Assembly: GCA_035534995.1 (NCBI GenBank) | Contig: DATLQX010000369.1 | Span: 1-28,404, forward strand | Direction: 5' to 3' | Length of the DNA stretch: 28,404 nucleotides | Source: JANWHV01 sp035534995 | GTDB lineage: Bacteria; Chloroflexota; UBA5177; JANWHV01 | Part shown: piece after piece, positions 13,894 to 21,780 of the stretch | How positions within the stretch are numbered: position 1 is the stretch's first letter | Layout of the letters: every line of letters begins with the position of its first letter | Program-made: the position numbers and the translations under genes | The notes under the pieces: model-generated | What the model was told of the DNA's origin: nothing | Seen by the model: only the letters and a program-made list of their open reading frames with translations | The model's database searches: none

Positions 13894-16061
13894 CGGATCC
13901 GGTGCCCACCGGGGCTCCGATGGGGAACCTGGCCGCCAACGATGGGGTCACTCCCATGCCGCAAAGCGACCTTTCCCGGCCCAATCTCTACATCAATCGC
14001 GAGTTGAGCTGGATCGAGTACAACCGCCGGGTTCTGGAGGATGCCGCCGATCCGCGCCACCCCCTGCTTGAGCGGGTAAAACTCCTCTCGATCTATAACT
14101 CCAACGTCGACGAGTTCTTTATGATCCGCCTTTCCGGCCTGAAGGAACAGTTGCAATCCGGAGTTACCGAAGCGGCGCCGGATGGCTTGACGGTCAGCGA
14201 ACAGCTGCGGGAGATTCGCAAAGCCCTGGAGCCGCTGGCCATCGAGCAGCGCGCCCTCTTCACCCATCAGCTCAGCCCCGCCCTGGCCGAACAGGGAGTG
14301 CGCATCTCGGAGCTTGCCGCGCTCCGTCCCGCCGAGCAGGTCGCGCTCAAAGACTATTTCGATCGCGAGATTTTTCCCGTCCTCACGCCCCTGGCCTTTG
14401 ATCCCGGGCACCCGTTCCCCCATATCTCCAACCTGAGTCTGAATCTGGCGGTGACCGTTACCGACCTCAAGGAAGGCGAGCGATTCGCGCGGATCAAGAT
14501 TCCCAGCGTCCTCCCGCGCCTGGTGCCGGTCCAACGCCCCGGCAGTGATGCCCTGCCTACCGCCGCGCACCGCCCGCAGACGTTCATCTGGCTGGAACAA
14601 CTGGTGGCGGAGCATCTATCGGCGCTCTTCCCTGGTCTGGAAGTGGTGGAATCATATGCCTTCCGGGTGATCCGGGACGCCGATATCGAGATCCAGGAGG
14701 ATGAAGCGGCGGATCTCTCGCGGTCGGTGGAGGCAAGCCTGCTCGAGCGGCGATTCGGCTCGGTGGTGCAGCTTACGGTGGAAACAACCATGCCCGTCCG
14801 CCTCCGGACCCTCCTGGCCAGCAACCTCCGCATCGGTCCCGACGATGTCTATGCCGAGGATGGGCCGCTCGGCCTGGCGGACCTGAGCGAATTGCTCCGC
14901 CTGGATCGTCCGGACCTCAAGGATCCGCCATTCGCGCCCCGCGTGCCGCACGCCCTCCGTTCCGCCGGAGAGGACGTGTTCGAGGCGATCAAGCGCCAGG
15001 ATATACTGCTGCATCACCCCTACGATTCGTTCACGCCGATCGTGGATCTGATCCAGACCGCCGCGCGCGATCCGCAGGTGCTGGCGATCAAGCAGACCCT
15101 CTATCGGGTGGGAAGCCACGCTCCAGTGGTCGATGCCCTGATGGAGGCGGCGGGACAGGGCAAACAAGTCGCGGTGCTGGTGGAACTCAAGGCCCGCTGG
15201 GACGAGGAGAACAACATTGAGTGGGCGCGATCCCTGGAGCGGGCCGGCGTGCATGTGGCCTACGGGATGGTGGGCCTGAAGACGCACGCCAAGATCGCCC
15301 TGGTGGTCAGGAAGGAACCGGACGGGATCCGCCGCTATGTCCACCTGGGTACCGGCAACTACAACGCCGCCACTGCCCGCGTCTACACCGATCTGGGCCT
15401 GCTCACCTGCAACCCGGAACTGGGGGCCGATGCCTCTGATTTGTTCAACTATCTCACCGGCTACTCCACTCAGTCCACCTACCGGCGCCTCCTGGTGGGG
15501 CCGGTGAGCCTCCGCGCCAGCTTCCTTGAGCGGATCGAACGGGAGATCCTGGTGCATCGGGCAAGCGGGGGCGGGCGGCTGATTCTCAAGATGAATTCCC
15601 TGGTAGACGCGGAGATCATCCAGGCGCTCTATCGCGCCTCCCAGGCTGGAGTCACGATCGATCTGCTGGTCCGGGGCGTCTGTTGCCTGGTCCCAGGGGT
15701 TCCGGGGGTCTCCGAGACCATCCGAGTCACCAGTATCGTGGGCCGGTTCCTCGAGCATAGCCGCGTCTACTACTTCCGGAACGGCGGCGACGAGGAGATA
15801 CAACTCGGCAGCGCCGACTTGATGCCGCGGAATCTGGATCGCCGGGTGGAGACCCTGTTCCCCATCGAGGATCCTGGGCTGCGCGCCTGGCTCCGCGGGG
15901 ACGTGCTGGACGCCTATCTTCGCGACACGGTGAACGCGCGCCTCCTGGGCGCCGATGGCCACTATTCCAGGGTCACTCCGGCGCCGGGCGAGCCGCCGTT
16001 CGATAGCCAGGCATCCTTCCTGACCCAGGGAGGAAGCACGGGCGGCGGGAGTTACCCGTAA
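13872..16061 (+). CDS. ppk1: Polyphosphate kinase 1
   Basis: This 729-aa PPK1 makes polyphosphate reversibly from ATP. All domains are visible: the N-terminal domain (NLYINRELSWIEYNRRVL at about 38-55), the head domain, and the two phospholipase-D-like C-terminal domains. The autophosphorylated His is His472 in GLKTHAKIALV (counterpart of E. coli His435), and the second essential His is His629 in FLEHSRVYYF (E. coli His592). LGTGNYNAATARVYTDLGL and GSADLMPRNLDRRVE are family signatures. Length is normal. The ATG at 13872 has GGGAAGG upstream and lies inside the end of the Uma2 gene. The convergent permease gene stops only 5 nt away. No exopolyphosphatase is in the window. Confidence 0.97.
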   Translation: MATPHSVADPVPTGAPMGNLAANDGVTPMPQSDLSRPNLYINRELSWIEYNRRVLEDAADPRHPLLERVKLLSIYNSNVDEFFMIRLSGLKEQLQSGVTEAAPDGLTVSEQLREIRKALEPLAIEQRALFTHQLSPALAEQGVRISELAALRPAEQVALKDYFDREIFPVLTPLAFDPGHPFPHISNLSLNLAVTVTDLKEGERFARIKIPSVLPRLVPVQRPGSDALPTAAHRPQTFIWLEQLVAEHLSALFPGLEVVESYAFRVIRDADIEIQEDEAADLSRSVEASLLERRFGSVVQLTVETTMPVRLRTLLASNLRIGPDDVYAEDGPLGLADLSELLRLDRPDLKDPPFAPRVPHALRSAGEDVFEAIKRQDILLHHPYDSFTPIVDLIQTAARDPQVLAIKQTLYRVGSHAPVVDALMEAAGQGKQVAVLVELKARWDEENNIEWARSLERAGVHVAYGMVGLKTHAKIALVVRKEPDGIRRYVHLGTGNYNAATARVYTDLGLLTCNPELGADASDLFNYLTGYSTQSTYRRLLVGPVSLRASFLERIEREILVHRASGGGRLILKMNSLVDAEIIQALYRASQAGVTIDLLVRGVCCLVPGVPGVSETIRVTSIVGRFLEHSRVYYFRNGGDEEIQLGSADLMPRNLDRRVETLFPIEDPGLRAWLRGDVLDAYLRDTVNARLLGADGHYSRVTPAPGEPPFDSQASFLTQGGSTGGGSYP

Positions 16062-16066
16062 AGGGC

Positions 16067-17254
16067 TCAGGCATCAGGCACCGTGGGTAGTCTAGGCGTA
16101 GCCAGCTTCTCCTTGGCTACCACCGCCTGCACCACGGCGGGAGGCTCGGAACCACGCGATTCCCGCCAGGCGGCGGTCCCAACTGCCTGGAGCAGACCGG
16201 CAAGAGGGGCGGCGAAGAGGGCGCCCCAAATGCCGAAGATCTCGGTGCCGGCTACCAATCCGATCAAGGCGGTCGCCGGATGGATCCCTACCGCCTTCCC
16301 CATGACGCGCGGCCCCACGATGTCACCCTCGATGATATGGACCACCACGAAGTAGGCAAGCACGACGAGCGCCAGTACCCAGCCCTGAAACAGCGCGACC
16401 ACGATGCAGACGGCGCCGGAGACGAGCACGCCAATGATCGGAATGAATTCCATGAAGAAAGCGAGGATCCCAAGCAGGATGGCATAGGGAACGTGGAGGA
16501 CGAGCATCCCGCCGCCGACCAGCACGCCAATCAGGGTGGCCATCGCCAGGGTTCCCCGAATGTAGCCGCCTACCACCTGATTCACGATAGCGATCACCAG
16601 GGAGGTGCGCCATCGTTGGGTCAGGGGTGTTTCGCGGCGCAGCCGCTTCGCGATCTTTGGCCCGTTAGCCGTCAGATACACGCTGAGAATCAAAATGAGG
16701 ATCATATCGATAAGCGTGTTCAGGATACCGGAGACGATCCCGATCGTCTGCGTGGCCACCCCCGTACCCGTGCCCTGGAGATAGGCGACTGCCTGCTGCT
16801 GGGTGTGATCGATCTTCGCTTGCGTAACGCCGAGCGGCCTGAGCGTGCTCACCAGCCGGGGCTCGAAGCGCTTGAACTGCTGCTCATATTTCGGGAGATT
16901 ACCCACCAGGTTGGTGATCTGATTGGCGGCCGTATCGACTAGGAGCGCGCCTAACCCAAGGAGTATCGAGAAGCCGAGCACGTAGGCCAGGGCAATCGCC
17001 AGCCATCGAGGCCCCCAACGGGAGAAGAGCGCCACCAGCGGCGTCAGGGCATAGGCCACGATGCCGCTAAGCACCAATACCAGCAATGTCTTGGCCACAT
17101 GTGTGAGGAGCCATCCGGCAATCACCACGACGGCCAGCCAGGCCAGGATGATCAGCGGAAGGTAGAGGGCACGCTGCCAGGAGGGGGAAACCGGGCGGCT
17201 GCCCAGCGGGGGCCGATCACTCTCAACTGGCAACGCAGGCACCCAACCTGTCAA
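16067..17254 (-). CDS. AI-2E family (PerM-like) membrane permease
   Basis: This is a 395-aa polytopic membrane protein of the AI-2 exporter/PerM family. Hydrophobic segments are seen near residues 31-50, 55-75, 85-108, 170-195, 230-262, 265-290, 300-330 and 335-360. The large loop after the third segment (NLPKYEQQFKRFEPRLVSTL) and the FMEFIPIIGVLVSGAVCIVVALF / EGDIVGPRVMGKAVGIHPATALIGLVAG stretch are typical. Members export AI-2 or act as Na+/H+ antiporters; the solute here is unknown. The start is uncertain: TTG 17254 has no clear ribosome site, and GTG 17242 is an alternative. On the minus strand TGATACAGT (17301-17293) could be an extended -10. Confidence 0.9.
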   Translation of the reverse strand: MTGWVPALPVESDRPPLGSRPVSPSWQRALYLPLIILAWLAVVVIAGWLLTHVAKTLLVLVLSGIVAYALTPLVALFSRWGPRWLAIALAYVLGFSILLGLGALLVDTAANQITNLVGNLPKYEQQFKRFEPRLVSTLRPLGVTQAKIDHTQQQAVAYLQGTGTGVATQTIGIVSGILNTLIDMILILILSVYLTANGPKIAKRLRRETPLTQRWRTSLVIAIVNQVVGGYIRGTLAMATLIGVLVGGGMLVLHVPYAILLGILAFFMEFIPIIGVLVSGAVCIVVALFQGWVLALVVLAYFVVVHIIEGDIVGPRVMGKAVGIHPATALIGLVAGTEIFGIWGALFAAPLAGLLQAVGTAAWRESRGSEPPAVVQAVVAKEKLATPRLPTVPDA

Positions 17255-17464
17255 ACGGGATCACGATCACGCAGGCAGCGCTCATATCTTTCACTGTATC
17301 ACTCTTTTCGTTGCGGCACCCCACGAACCGGACTAGCCCCCTTTTTACCCCATGTCCACTCGATCGGGCGGTGTCCCGTCCGCGCCCCTACGCGATAGTT
17401 AAGCCTGGCGAGCGAGATCCGGACTGGACCGGTACTCCGCGCCCGCAACAAAAAAGGCGGAGCC

Positions 17465-18052
17465 ATGAACGAACGACAACTGGATGGGAAGCGCGTCGCC
17501 ATTCTGGCGACCAATGGGGTGGAGCAGGTCGAATTGCTCGAACCTCGGCAGGCCCTTAATCAGGCCGGCGCGCGGACGCAGGTGATCGCTCCCGAGGCAG
17601 GAGTGATCCAGGGCTGGAACCACGACGAGCGTGGGGATCGGATCCCGGTGGACGCTACTCTGGATCAGGTGAGCCCGCATGATTTTGATGCTCTTCTCCT
17701 CCCTGGCGGCGTACAAAACCCGGACTACTTACGGATGAATCCGGCGGCGGTCAGCTTCGTGCGCGTGTTTTCCTCCACCGGAAAACCGATCGCCGCCATT
17801 TGCCACGGACCCTGGATGTTGGTGGAGGCCGGTGCCGTACGGGGAAAGAAGCTTACCTCGTGGCCCTCGCTGAAAACGGATATCGAGAACGCGGGCGGCG
17901 CATGGTCGGATCAGCCGGTGGTCGTCGACACGGCGCTGGTGACCAGCCGGAAGCCCGACGATATTCCTGCCTTTAACCGCGAAATGCTTTCCCTGATCGC
18001 GGCCACCGGTGCCGCGTCCAGGCCACAACCCGTCCGAGGGAGCGCCGGCTGA
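17465..18052 (+). CDS. PfpI/DJ-1 family (type 1 glutamine amidotransferase-like) protein
   Basis: This is a 195-aa protein of the DJ-1/PfpI superfamily. The nucleophile elbow is AICHGP with Cys113 and adjacent His114, and Glu20 lies in the N-terminal NGVEQVELLEP motif. Relatives include general stress protein YfkM/GSP18 and bacterial PfpI; reported activities include deglycase, glyoxalase and protease, none of which can be chosen from sequence. ALLLPGGVQNPDYLRMNPAAVSFVR and KLTSWPSLKTDIENAGG are typical of the PfpI branch. The ATG at 17465 has an A-rich AAAAAAGGCGGAG upstream. It faces the DUF2795-type gene, with stops 16 nt apart. Confidence 0.92.
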   Translation: MNERQLDGKRVAILATNGVEQVELLEPRQALNQAGARTQVIAPEAGVIQGWNHDERGDRIPVDATLDQVSPHDFDALLLPGGVQNPDYLRMNPAAVSFVRVFSSTGKPIAAICHGPWMLVEAGAVRGKKLTSWPSLKTDIENAGGAWSDQPVVVDTALVTSRKPDDIPAFNREMLSLIAATGAASRPQPVRGSAG

Positions 18053-18068
18053 CCGCCCGATAACGCGA

Positions 18069-18551
18069 TCAGGAACCGGCTTCGCGCGGAAGATCTTTGT
18101 GGGGATCGATCGGAGCGTGGTCGTCATAGACCTTCGTCATGGACTGGCGGAGATCGGCAAACGCCGCGTCGAGCCGGAGCAGCATCCCTTGACCCTCCCC
18201 GCTGTCTAGATTCCCCTGGTCCTGGGCGATCTGAACCACATGGGCCGCGACCCGGTTAAAGGCATCCTTGGTGACGTGTTGAACGTCACCCACATGGCGG
18301 ACTACAATAGAGAGAAAATCGTCGAACGTACGTGCCGGCGCTACCTCGCCGGCATGTATGCGAGACACCTCCTCCAGATCTCGCCTCAGGTCGTCCGCGC
18401 TCCCGTAGGAATCCTGGGCCAGGCGCTCCACCAGGACGATCATACGCCCAGGAGCATCTCGGACCAGCAAACCATTGATGAGCTCTTCCTTGGTGGTCGG
18501 AAAGGCCACATGGGTTGCGAATACCTCGATATCGTGTTGCGTATCAGCCAT
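18069..18551 (-). CDS. DUF2795-like protein with C-terminal helical region
   Basis: This is a 160-aa soluble protein. Residues about 10-65 (VAFPTTKEELINGLLVRDAP...LAQDSYGSADDLRRDLEEV) resemble the DUF2795 domain, a small helical domain of unknown function often found in stress-related clusters. The rest is helical and acidic with no motif I recognise. The start is ATG 18551, with GGAGG 9 nt upstream; the frame is open much further (to 18758) but without support. It is convergent with the PfpI gene and divergent from the LEA-like gene. DUF2795 membership is a reading of the FPxTKEEL pattern, not a search result. Confidence 0.75.
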   Translation of the reverse strand: MADTQHDIEVFATHVAFPTTKEELINGLLVRDAPGRMIVLVERLAQDSYGSADDLRRDLEEVSRIHAGEVAPARTFDDFLSIVVRHVGDVQHVTKDAFNRVAAHVVQIAQDQGNLDSGEGQGMLLRLDAAFADLRQSMTKVYDDHAPIDPHKDLPREAGS

Positions 18552-18908
18552 GCCCGTAAGCCTCCGCGCTTGAGCGTTACGCACTTTCATCTCGTCTCTT
18601 TCGCGCCGGTGAAGGCCGGCGCGAGTCGGGGGTATGCCGCGGCGCCGCGCTAGTAGGATGCTGGTACACTTTGGAGAGAGGCTCAACTTCCCCAGTAGCG
18701 CGGCGGCGGGATAGCCCGGTTCTCTTCGCAGTGTACCGTCCGAGAGCGTAGCACGCACTGCCGCCGAGGGGCCGGAACGTGGATAAGGGGGTCGGCATTT
18801 CCCTGACCACGGCTCTGAGGCAAGCGCCCGCGGCGTGAGATCCCGAACGGGTTGGAGAGCAGGGTCGAATAGCCGAAGGTCAAGCGAAAGAAGGATACAG
18901 GTGCACCG
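18552..18908. promoter_or_regulatory. Divergent regulatory region upstream of the LEA-like gene
   Basis: This is a 357-nt gap without a supported gene. It contains an imperfect inverted repeat: GGTACACT-TTGG-AGAG at 18663-18678 and CTCT-TCGC-AGTGTACC at 18722-18737 (12 of 16 bases pair, 43-nt spacing). On the plus strand TGGTACACT (18662-18670) also fits an extended -10. These could be operators or promoter elements for the two divergent stress genes. Nothing else stands out. Confidence 0.4.
18663..18737. repeat. Inverted repeat GGTACACT ... AGTGTACC
   Basis: Perfect 8-bp outer arms (18663-18670 and 18730-18737) and perfect 4-bp inner arms AGAG/CTCT are separated by a mismatched tetranucleotide on each side. 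They lie in the divergent region between 18551 and 18909 and are compatible with two binding sites of one regulator in opposite orientation. Confidence 0.5.
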
Positions 18909-19649
18909 ATGAAGGACTCAGCAGGCGATCTCAAGGATCAAGCAAAGGATACAGCGGCTCAACTCGTCGATCAGACCGCGAGCACGGTGGATGATTTTAC
19001 CAACCAGGCGAAGGAGACGGCGGGCGATCTGGCCGGCCACGCCAGGGAAAGAACTGAGCATCTTGCCGAACAAGCCAGGGACGCGGTGACGCGAGCGGGC
19101 GAGCAAGCAAAGACTGTAGCCGGACAGACGGTCGATCAGATAAAAGACACGGTCGGACATCTCGCCGAGCAGGCGAAGGACGCGGCCGGTCAGGCGCTTG
19201 ACCAGGTAAAGGATACGACAGGCCAGCTTGCCGATCAGGCGAAAGAGAAGTCAGGGCAGCTCGCTGGGCAGGCGAAGGGTTCAGCTGGGCATCTCGCCGA
19301 CCAGGCCAGGGATTCGGCTGGACATCTTACCAATCAGGCCGTGGAAACGGCAAAACAGGCGGCGGCCGGGGCCAAGGACACGGTCGGCAAGGCGACCGTG
19401 CAGGCGAAGATAACCGCCGGCCAGGTCGCGGATCAGGCCAGGGAGGGAACGAGCCATCTGGCTGCCCAGGCCAAAAGCGCGAGCGCCCCCGTGCCAACTA
19501 CCGCGCTGGCGTTTGCCAGGCGTCATCCGCTCTGGATTGGCGGTATGGCCCTGGTTCTGGGCCTGTTGCTCGGCCGGCTGCTCCGCCAGTCAAGCGACGA
19601 TGATTCGGAGAATGAAGAAGAGGCAAGCACGCATGAGCCAGGCATCTAG
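18909..19649 (+). CDS. LEA-like 11-mer repeat protein with C-terminal membrane anchor
   Basis: This is a 246-aa protein. After eight residues that are themselves a partial unit, residues 9-195 are seventeen consecutive 11-residue repeats with a consensus like (A/V)-D-Q-A-K-D-T-A-G-Q-L and no gaps. This is the pattern of group 3 LEA proteins and apolipoprotein-like amphipathic helices, which protect membranes and proteins during drying, freezing or osmotic stress. Residues 208-225 (LWIGGMALVLGLLLGRLL) form one membrane helix, preceded by ARRHP as in ElaB/YqjD-type tails, and an acidic cytoplasmic-like tail follows. The repeat region may lie along the membrane as a long amphipathic helix. AGGTG lies 5 nt before ATG 18909. 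The stop overlaps the GH130 start by 17 nt. Confidence 0.88.
   Translation: MKDSAGDLKDQAKDTAAQLVDQTASTVDDFTNQAKETAGDLAGHARERTEHLAEQARDAVTRAGEQAKTVAGQTVDQIKDTVGHLAEQAKDAAGQALDQVKDTTGQLADQAKEKSGQLAGQAKGSAGHLADQARDSAGHLTNQAVETAKQAAAGAKDTVGKATVQAKITAGQVADQAREGTSHLAAQAKSASAPVPTTALAFARRHPLWIGGMALVLGLLLGRLLRQSSDDDSENEEEASTHEPGI
18933..19493 (+). repeat. Seventeen tandem 33-nt units encoding 11-residue repeats
   Basis: Units run without gaps from residue 9 to residue 195 of the LEA-like protein. DNA of neighbouring units is diverged but still similar, often GATCAGGCGAAGGA or GCCAGGGA in the same phase. Position 3 is Gln in most units and position 11 is most often Leu. Confidence 0.9.
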
Positions 19650-20802
19650 CCTGGGTCGGAGCGAGCGTGACTCGACCCAAGGAGACGAGCGGGAGACGAT
19701 TCCTTTCCAGTTACGCCGACTTGGGGTCGTCATGCATCCCGATCCGGCGCGGCCCGAGGAGGCACGGGGCATTCTAAATCCAGGGGTGGCACGCGACCAC
19801 GAGGGGAGAGTCTGGCTGTTCCCCCGCGTAGTGGACCAGCACGATCGGTCGCGGATCATCCGGGCCCGCGTGCTGCTGAACGAGCGGGGCGATCCCACGA
19901 GCGTGATCCGTGAGGGCGTGGCGCTCGAACCCTCGGAATCCTACGAGCTGCGGCCCGTGGAGCAGGCGGGCGGGTGCGAGGATCCCCGTGTCACCTATAT
20001 CGAGGCCTTGAATCTCTATGTGATGACCTATTGCGCCTGGGGACTGGCGGGCGCGCGTCTGGCCATGGCCTGCTCCACCGACCTCCGGTCGTGGGAACGG
20101 CTGGGGTTGGTGGACTTCGAGCCCCATGTTGATCCCCTCTACCGAGTAAACTTCGACGAATATTACAATAAGGACGGCGTACTCTTCCCGGCCCCGGTCA
20201 ACGACCCGGACGGGCTCAAGTCAATCGCCCTCTTGCATCGCCCAGTCTACGGTGACCACATTCCGAACGGGATCACCGATCCCCGACCGGCGATCTGGAT
20301 CTCGTACTCTCCCCTGGAAGCAGCCCGGCGAAACCGCTCCGCGCTGCGTGACATGCGCCGGCACCATGTCCTGATCGAACCCGAAAGCGCCTGGGAGGCG
20401 CTGTATATTGGCGCCGGGACGCCGCCTATTCTTACCCCGCACGGCTGGCTCGTCATTTACCATGGAGTTCAAGAACATCCGGTGCCGCCCGGCGACCCGC
20501 GGAAGCCGCTCCGCTATAGCGCGGGCGCCCTGATCCTGGATACCTTCGATCCCCGGATCGTCCGCTACCGCTCGCCGCGGCCGATCCTGGAACCGGAGAC
20601 GCCAGAGGAGATGGGGGGAAACGTCGCCGGCGGCGCGGTGTTCCCCACCGGTATCGATGACCTTGGAGGTGGCCGCATGAATGTCTATTACGGCGTCTCG
20701 GATACGCGCATCGGGGTCGCGCGGCTCCAGGTTCCCGCCCACCTCCCGGGGCCTCCGCGGGCTGAGCCGGCGGCGCGGCTGGTCGGGAACCGCGGGTCCT
20801 GA
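19633..20802 (+). CDS. GH130 family glycoside phosphorylase/hydrolase
   Basis: This is a 389-aa five-bladed beta-propeller enzyme of family GH130. This family phosphorolyses or hydrolyses beta-mannosides (beta-1,4-mannosyl-glucose, beta-1,4- and beta-1,2-mannooligosaccharides). The catalytic Asp is expected to be Asp117 in GCEDPRVT. Other family stretches are ILNPGVARDHEG, FDEYYNKDGVLFP, WEALYIGAGTPPILTPHGWLVIYHG and MNVYYGVSDTRIGVARL. The start is ATG 19633 with AAGAGG 9 nt upstream; the frame is open to 19513 but that part is a shadow of the LEA-like gene. It overlaps that gene by 17 nt, so co-translation is likely. The substrate is not determined; a mannose-containing compatible solute or storage glycan would fit the context (inference). 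Confidence 0.9.
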   Translation: MSQASSLGRSERDSTQGDERETIPFQLRRLGVVMHPDPARPEEARGILNPGVARDHEGRVWLFPRVVDQHDRSRIIRARVLLNERGDPTSVIREGVALEPSESYELRPVEQAGGCEDPRVTYIEALNLYVMTYCAWGLAGARLAMACSTDLRSWERLGLVDFEPHVDPLYRVNFDEYYNKDGVLFPAPVNDPDGLKSIALLHRPVYGDHIPNGITDPRPAIWISYSPLEAARRNRSALRDMRRHHVLIEPESAWEALYIGAGTPPILTPHGWLVIYHGVQEHPVPPGDPRKPLRYSAGALILDTFDPRIVRYRSPRPILEPETPEEMGGNVAGGAVFPTGIDDLGGGRMNVYYGVSDTRIGVARLQVPAHLPGPPRAEPAARLVGNRGS

Positions 20803-20859
20803 TCCTTGGCGAGTATTTCCGCCTCCCGCGACGGCGAGGCGGATCGAAAGGAACACCAC

Positions 20860-21723
20860 ATGGAGCAGCGAACGATTGGCGGGCGACCGGTAAGTGCCCT
20901 TGGCTATGGGGCGATGTATCTCTCGGTTCAGGGCCGTCCGACGGAAGAGCAAGGGCTGGAGGCCATACACGCGGCCCTGGCCGGGGGCGTGACCCTCATT
21001 GATACAGCGGATTCGTACTGTCTGGACGATCAGGACAGGGGGCACAATGAGCGGCTGATCGCCAGGGCGCTGCGCCAGGCCGGGGCCTCGGCGGACATGG
21101 TGCTGGTGGCGACCAAGGGTGGCCACACGAGGCCGAAGGGGAACTGGGACGTGGACGGCAGGCCCGCCTATCTGCGCCAGGCATGCGAGGCGAGTCTGAT
21201 CGCCCTGGGCGTGGAAGCGATTGATCTCTACCAGTTCCACCGGCCCGATCCCAAGGTGCCTTTCGTGGAGTCCGTCGGCGCCATGGCGGACCTCCAGCGG
21301 GAAGGGAAGGTACGAATGGTGGGCCTCTCCAATGTCTCGGTCGCGCAGATCGACGCGGCCCAGCGTCTGGTCACGGTAGTGAGCGTACAGAACGAGTTCA
21401 ACCCATGGCAGCGCCGAGACGAAGCGAACGGAGTGCTGGCCGCCTGTACCGAACGGGGAATCGCCTACCTGCCGTACTCACCGTTCGGAGGCGGCGGTCG
21501 TGCCAAAGGCTTGGGCAAGCTGGGGCCGGTGGCGGCGGTGGCGCGCGCGCATGGCGCCACGCCCTATCAAGTCATGCTCGCCTGGCTGCTCGCGAAGTCC
21601 CCGGTGATGATCCCGATCCCATGCAGTACCCGCGGCGCGGGGGTGCGCGAGAATCTCGGGGCGGCAACCCTTACCCTCACGCCGGAGGAGATCGGCGCCC
21701 TGGAGGCCATGCGGCCCGCATAG
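20860..21723 (+). CDS. Aldo/keto reductase
   Basis: This is a 287-aa (beta/alpha)8-barrel NADPH-dependent oxidoreductase. The catalytic tetrad is visible: Asp48 (LIDTADSY), Tyr53, Lys86 (VLVATKGG) and His127 (YQFHRPDP). The cofactor-binding end includes PIPCSTRGAGVRENLGA. It is closest in feel to the YakC/AKR13 group, but the substrate cannot be assigned. The start is ATG 20860, with AAAGGA 7 nt upstream. A frame open to 20806 lacks a ribosome site. It follows the GH130 gene by 57 nt on the same strand, possibly the same transcript. Confidence 0.93.
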   Translation: MEQRTIGGRPVSALGYGAMYLSVQGRPTEEQGLEAIHAALAGGVTLIDTADSYCLDDQDRGHNERLIARALRQAGASADMVLVATKGGHTRPKGNWDVDGRPAYLRQACEASLIALGVEAIDLYQFHRPDPKVPFVESVGAMADLQREGKVRMVGLSNVSVAQIDAAQRLVTVVSVQNEFNPWQRRDEANGVLAACTERGIAYLPYSPFGGGGRAKGLGKLGPVAAVARAHGATPYQVMLAWLLAKSPVMIPIPCSTRGAGVRENLGAATLTLTPEEIGALEAMRPA

Positions 21724-21751
21724 GGCCTCCGGCAATCGGGCCGATCGGGCG

Positions 21752-21774
21752 GATCCGACCGATCCGATCCGTCC
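21752..21774. repeat. GATCCGACCGATC-type intergenic repeat, copy 1
   Basis: The 23-nt sequence at 21752-21774 matches 26818-26839 except for one substitution and one missing base. It lies in the 57-nt gap between two convergent genes (stops at 21723 and 21781). It is rich in GATC/CGATCCG dyads and could be a bidirectional terminator or a dispersed palindromic repeat. Confidence 0.6.
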
Positions 21775-21780
21775 CTGCCC

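Noticed and set aside
13800..14615. Minus-strand frame opposite the Uma2/ppk1 junction
   Set aside because: It is a shadow of two well-supported genes, without family features.
14652..15962. Long open frame (436 codons) on the minus strand
   Set aside because: It lies wholly inside ppk1 on the other strand and is His/Gln/Asp-rich with no family motifs. High GC makes long antisense frames common.
17249..17254. TTGACA on the minus strand as a -35 box
   Set aside because: It coincides with the likely start codons of the AI-2E permease and has no -10 at 16-18 nt downstream.
17340..17356. C5-T5 stretch in the 17255-17464 gap as a terminator
   Set aside because: There is no stem before it, and it lies upstream of two divergent genes, where a terminator is not expected.
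18933..19493. 33-nt periodic repeats resembling a CRISPR array
   Set aside because: The period is exactly 11 codons, in frame throughout, and there are no spacers.
20221..21240. Minus-strand frame of 339 codons
   Set aside because: It spans the GH130 and aldo/keto reductase genes in antisense and shows no ribosome site or motif.
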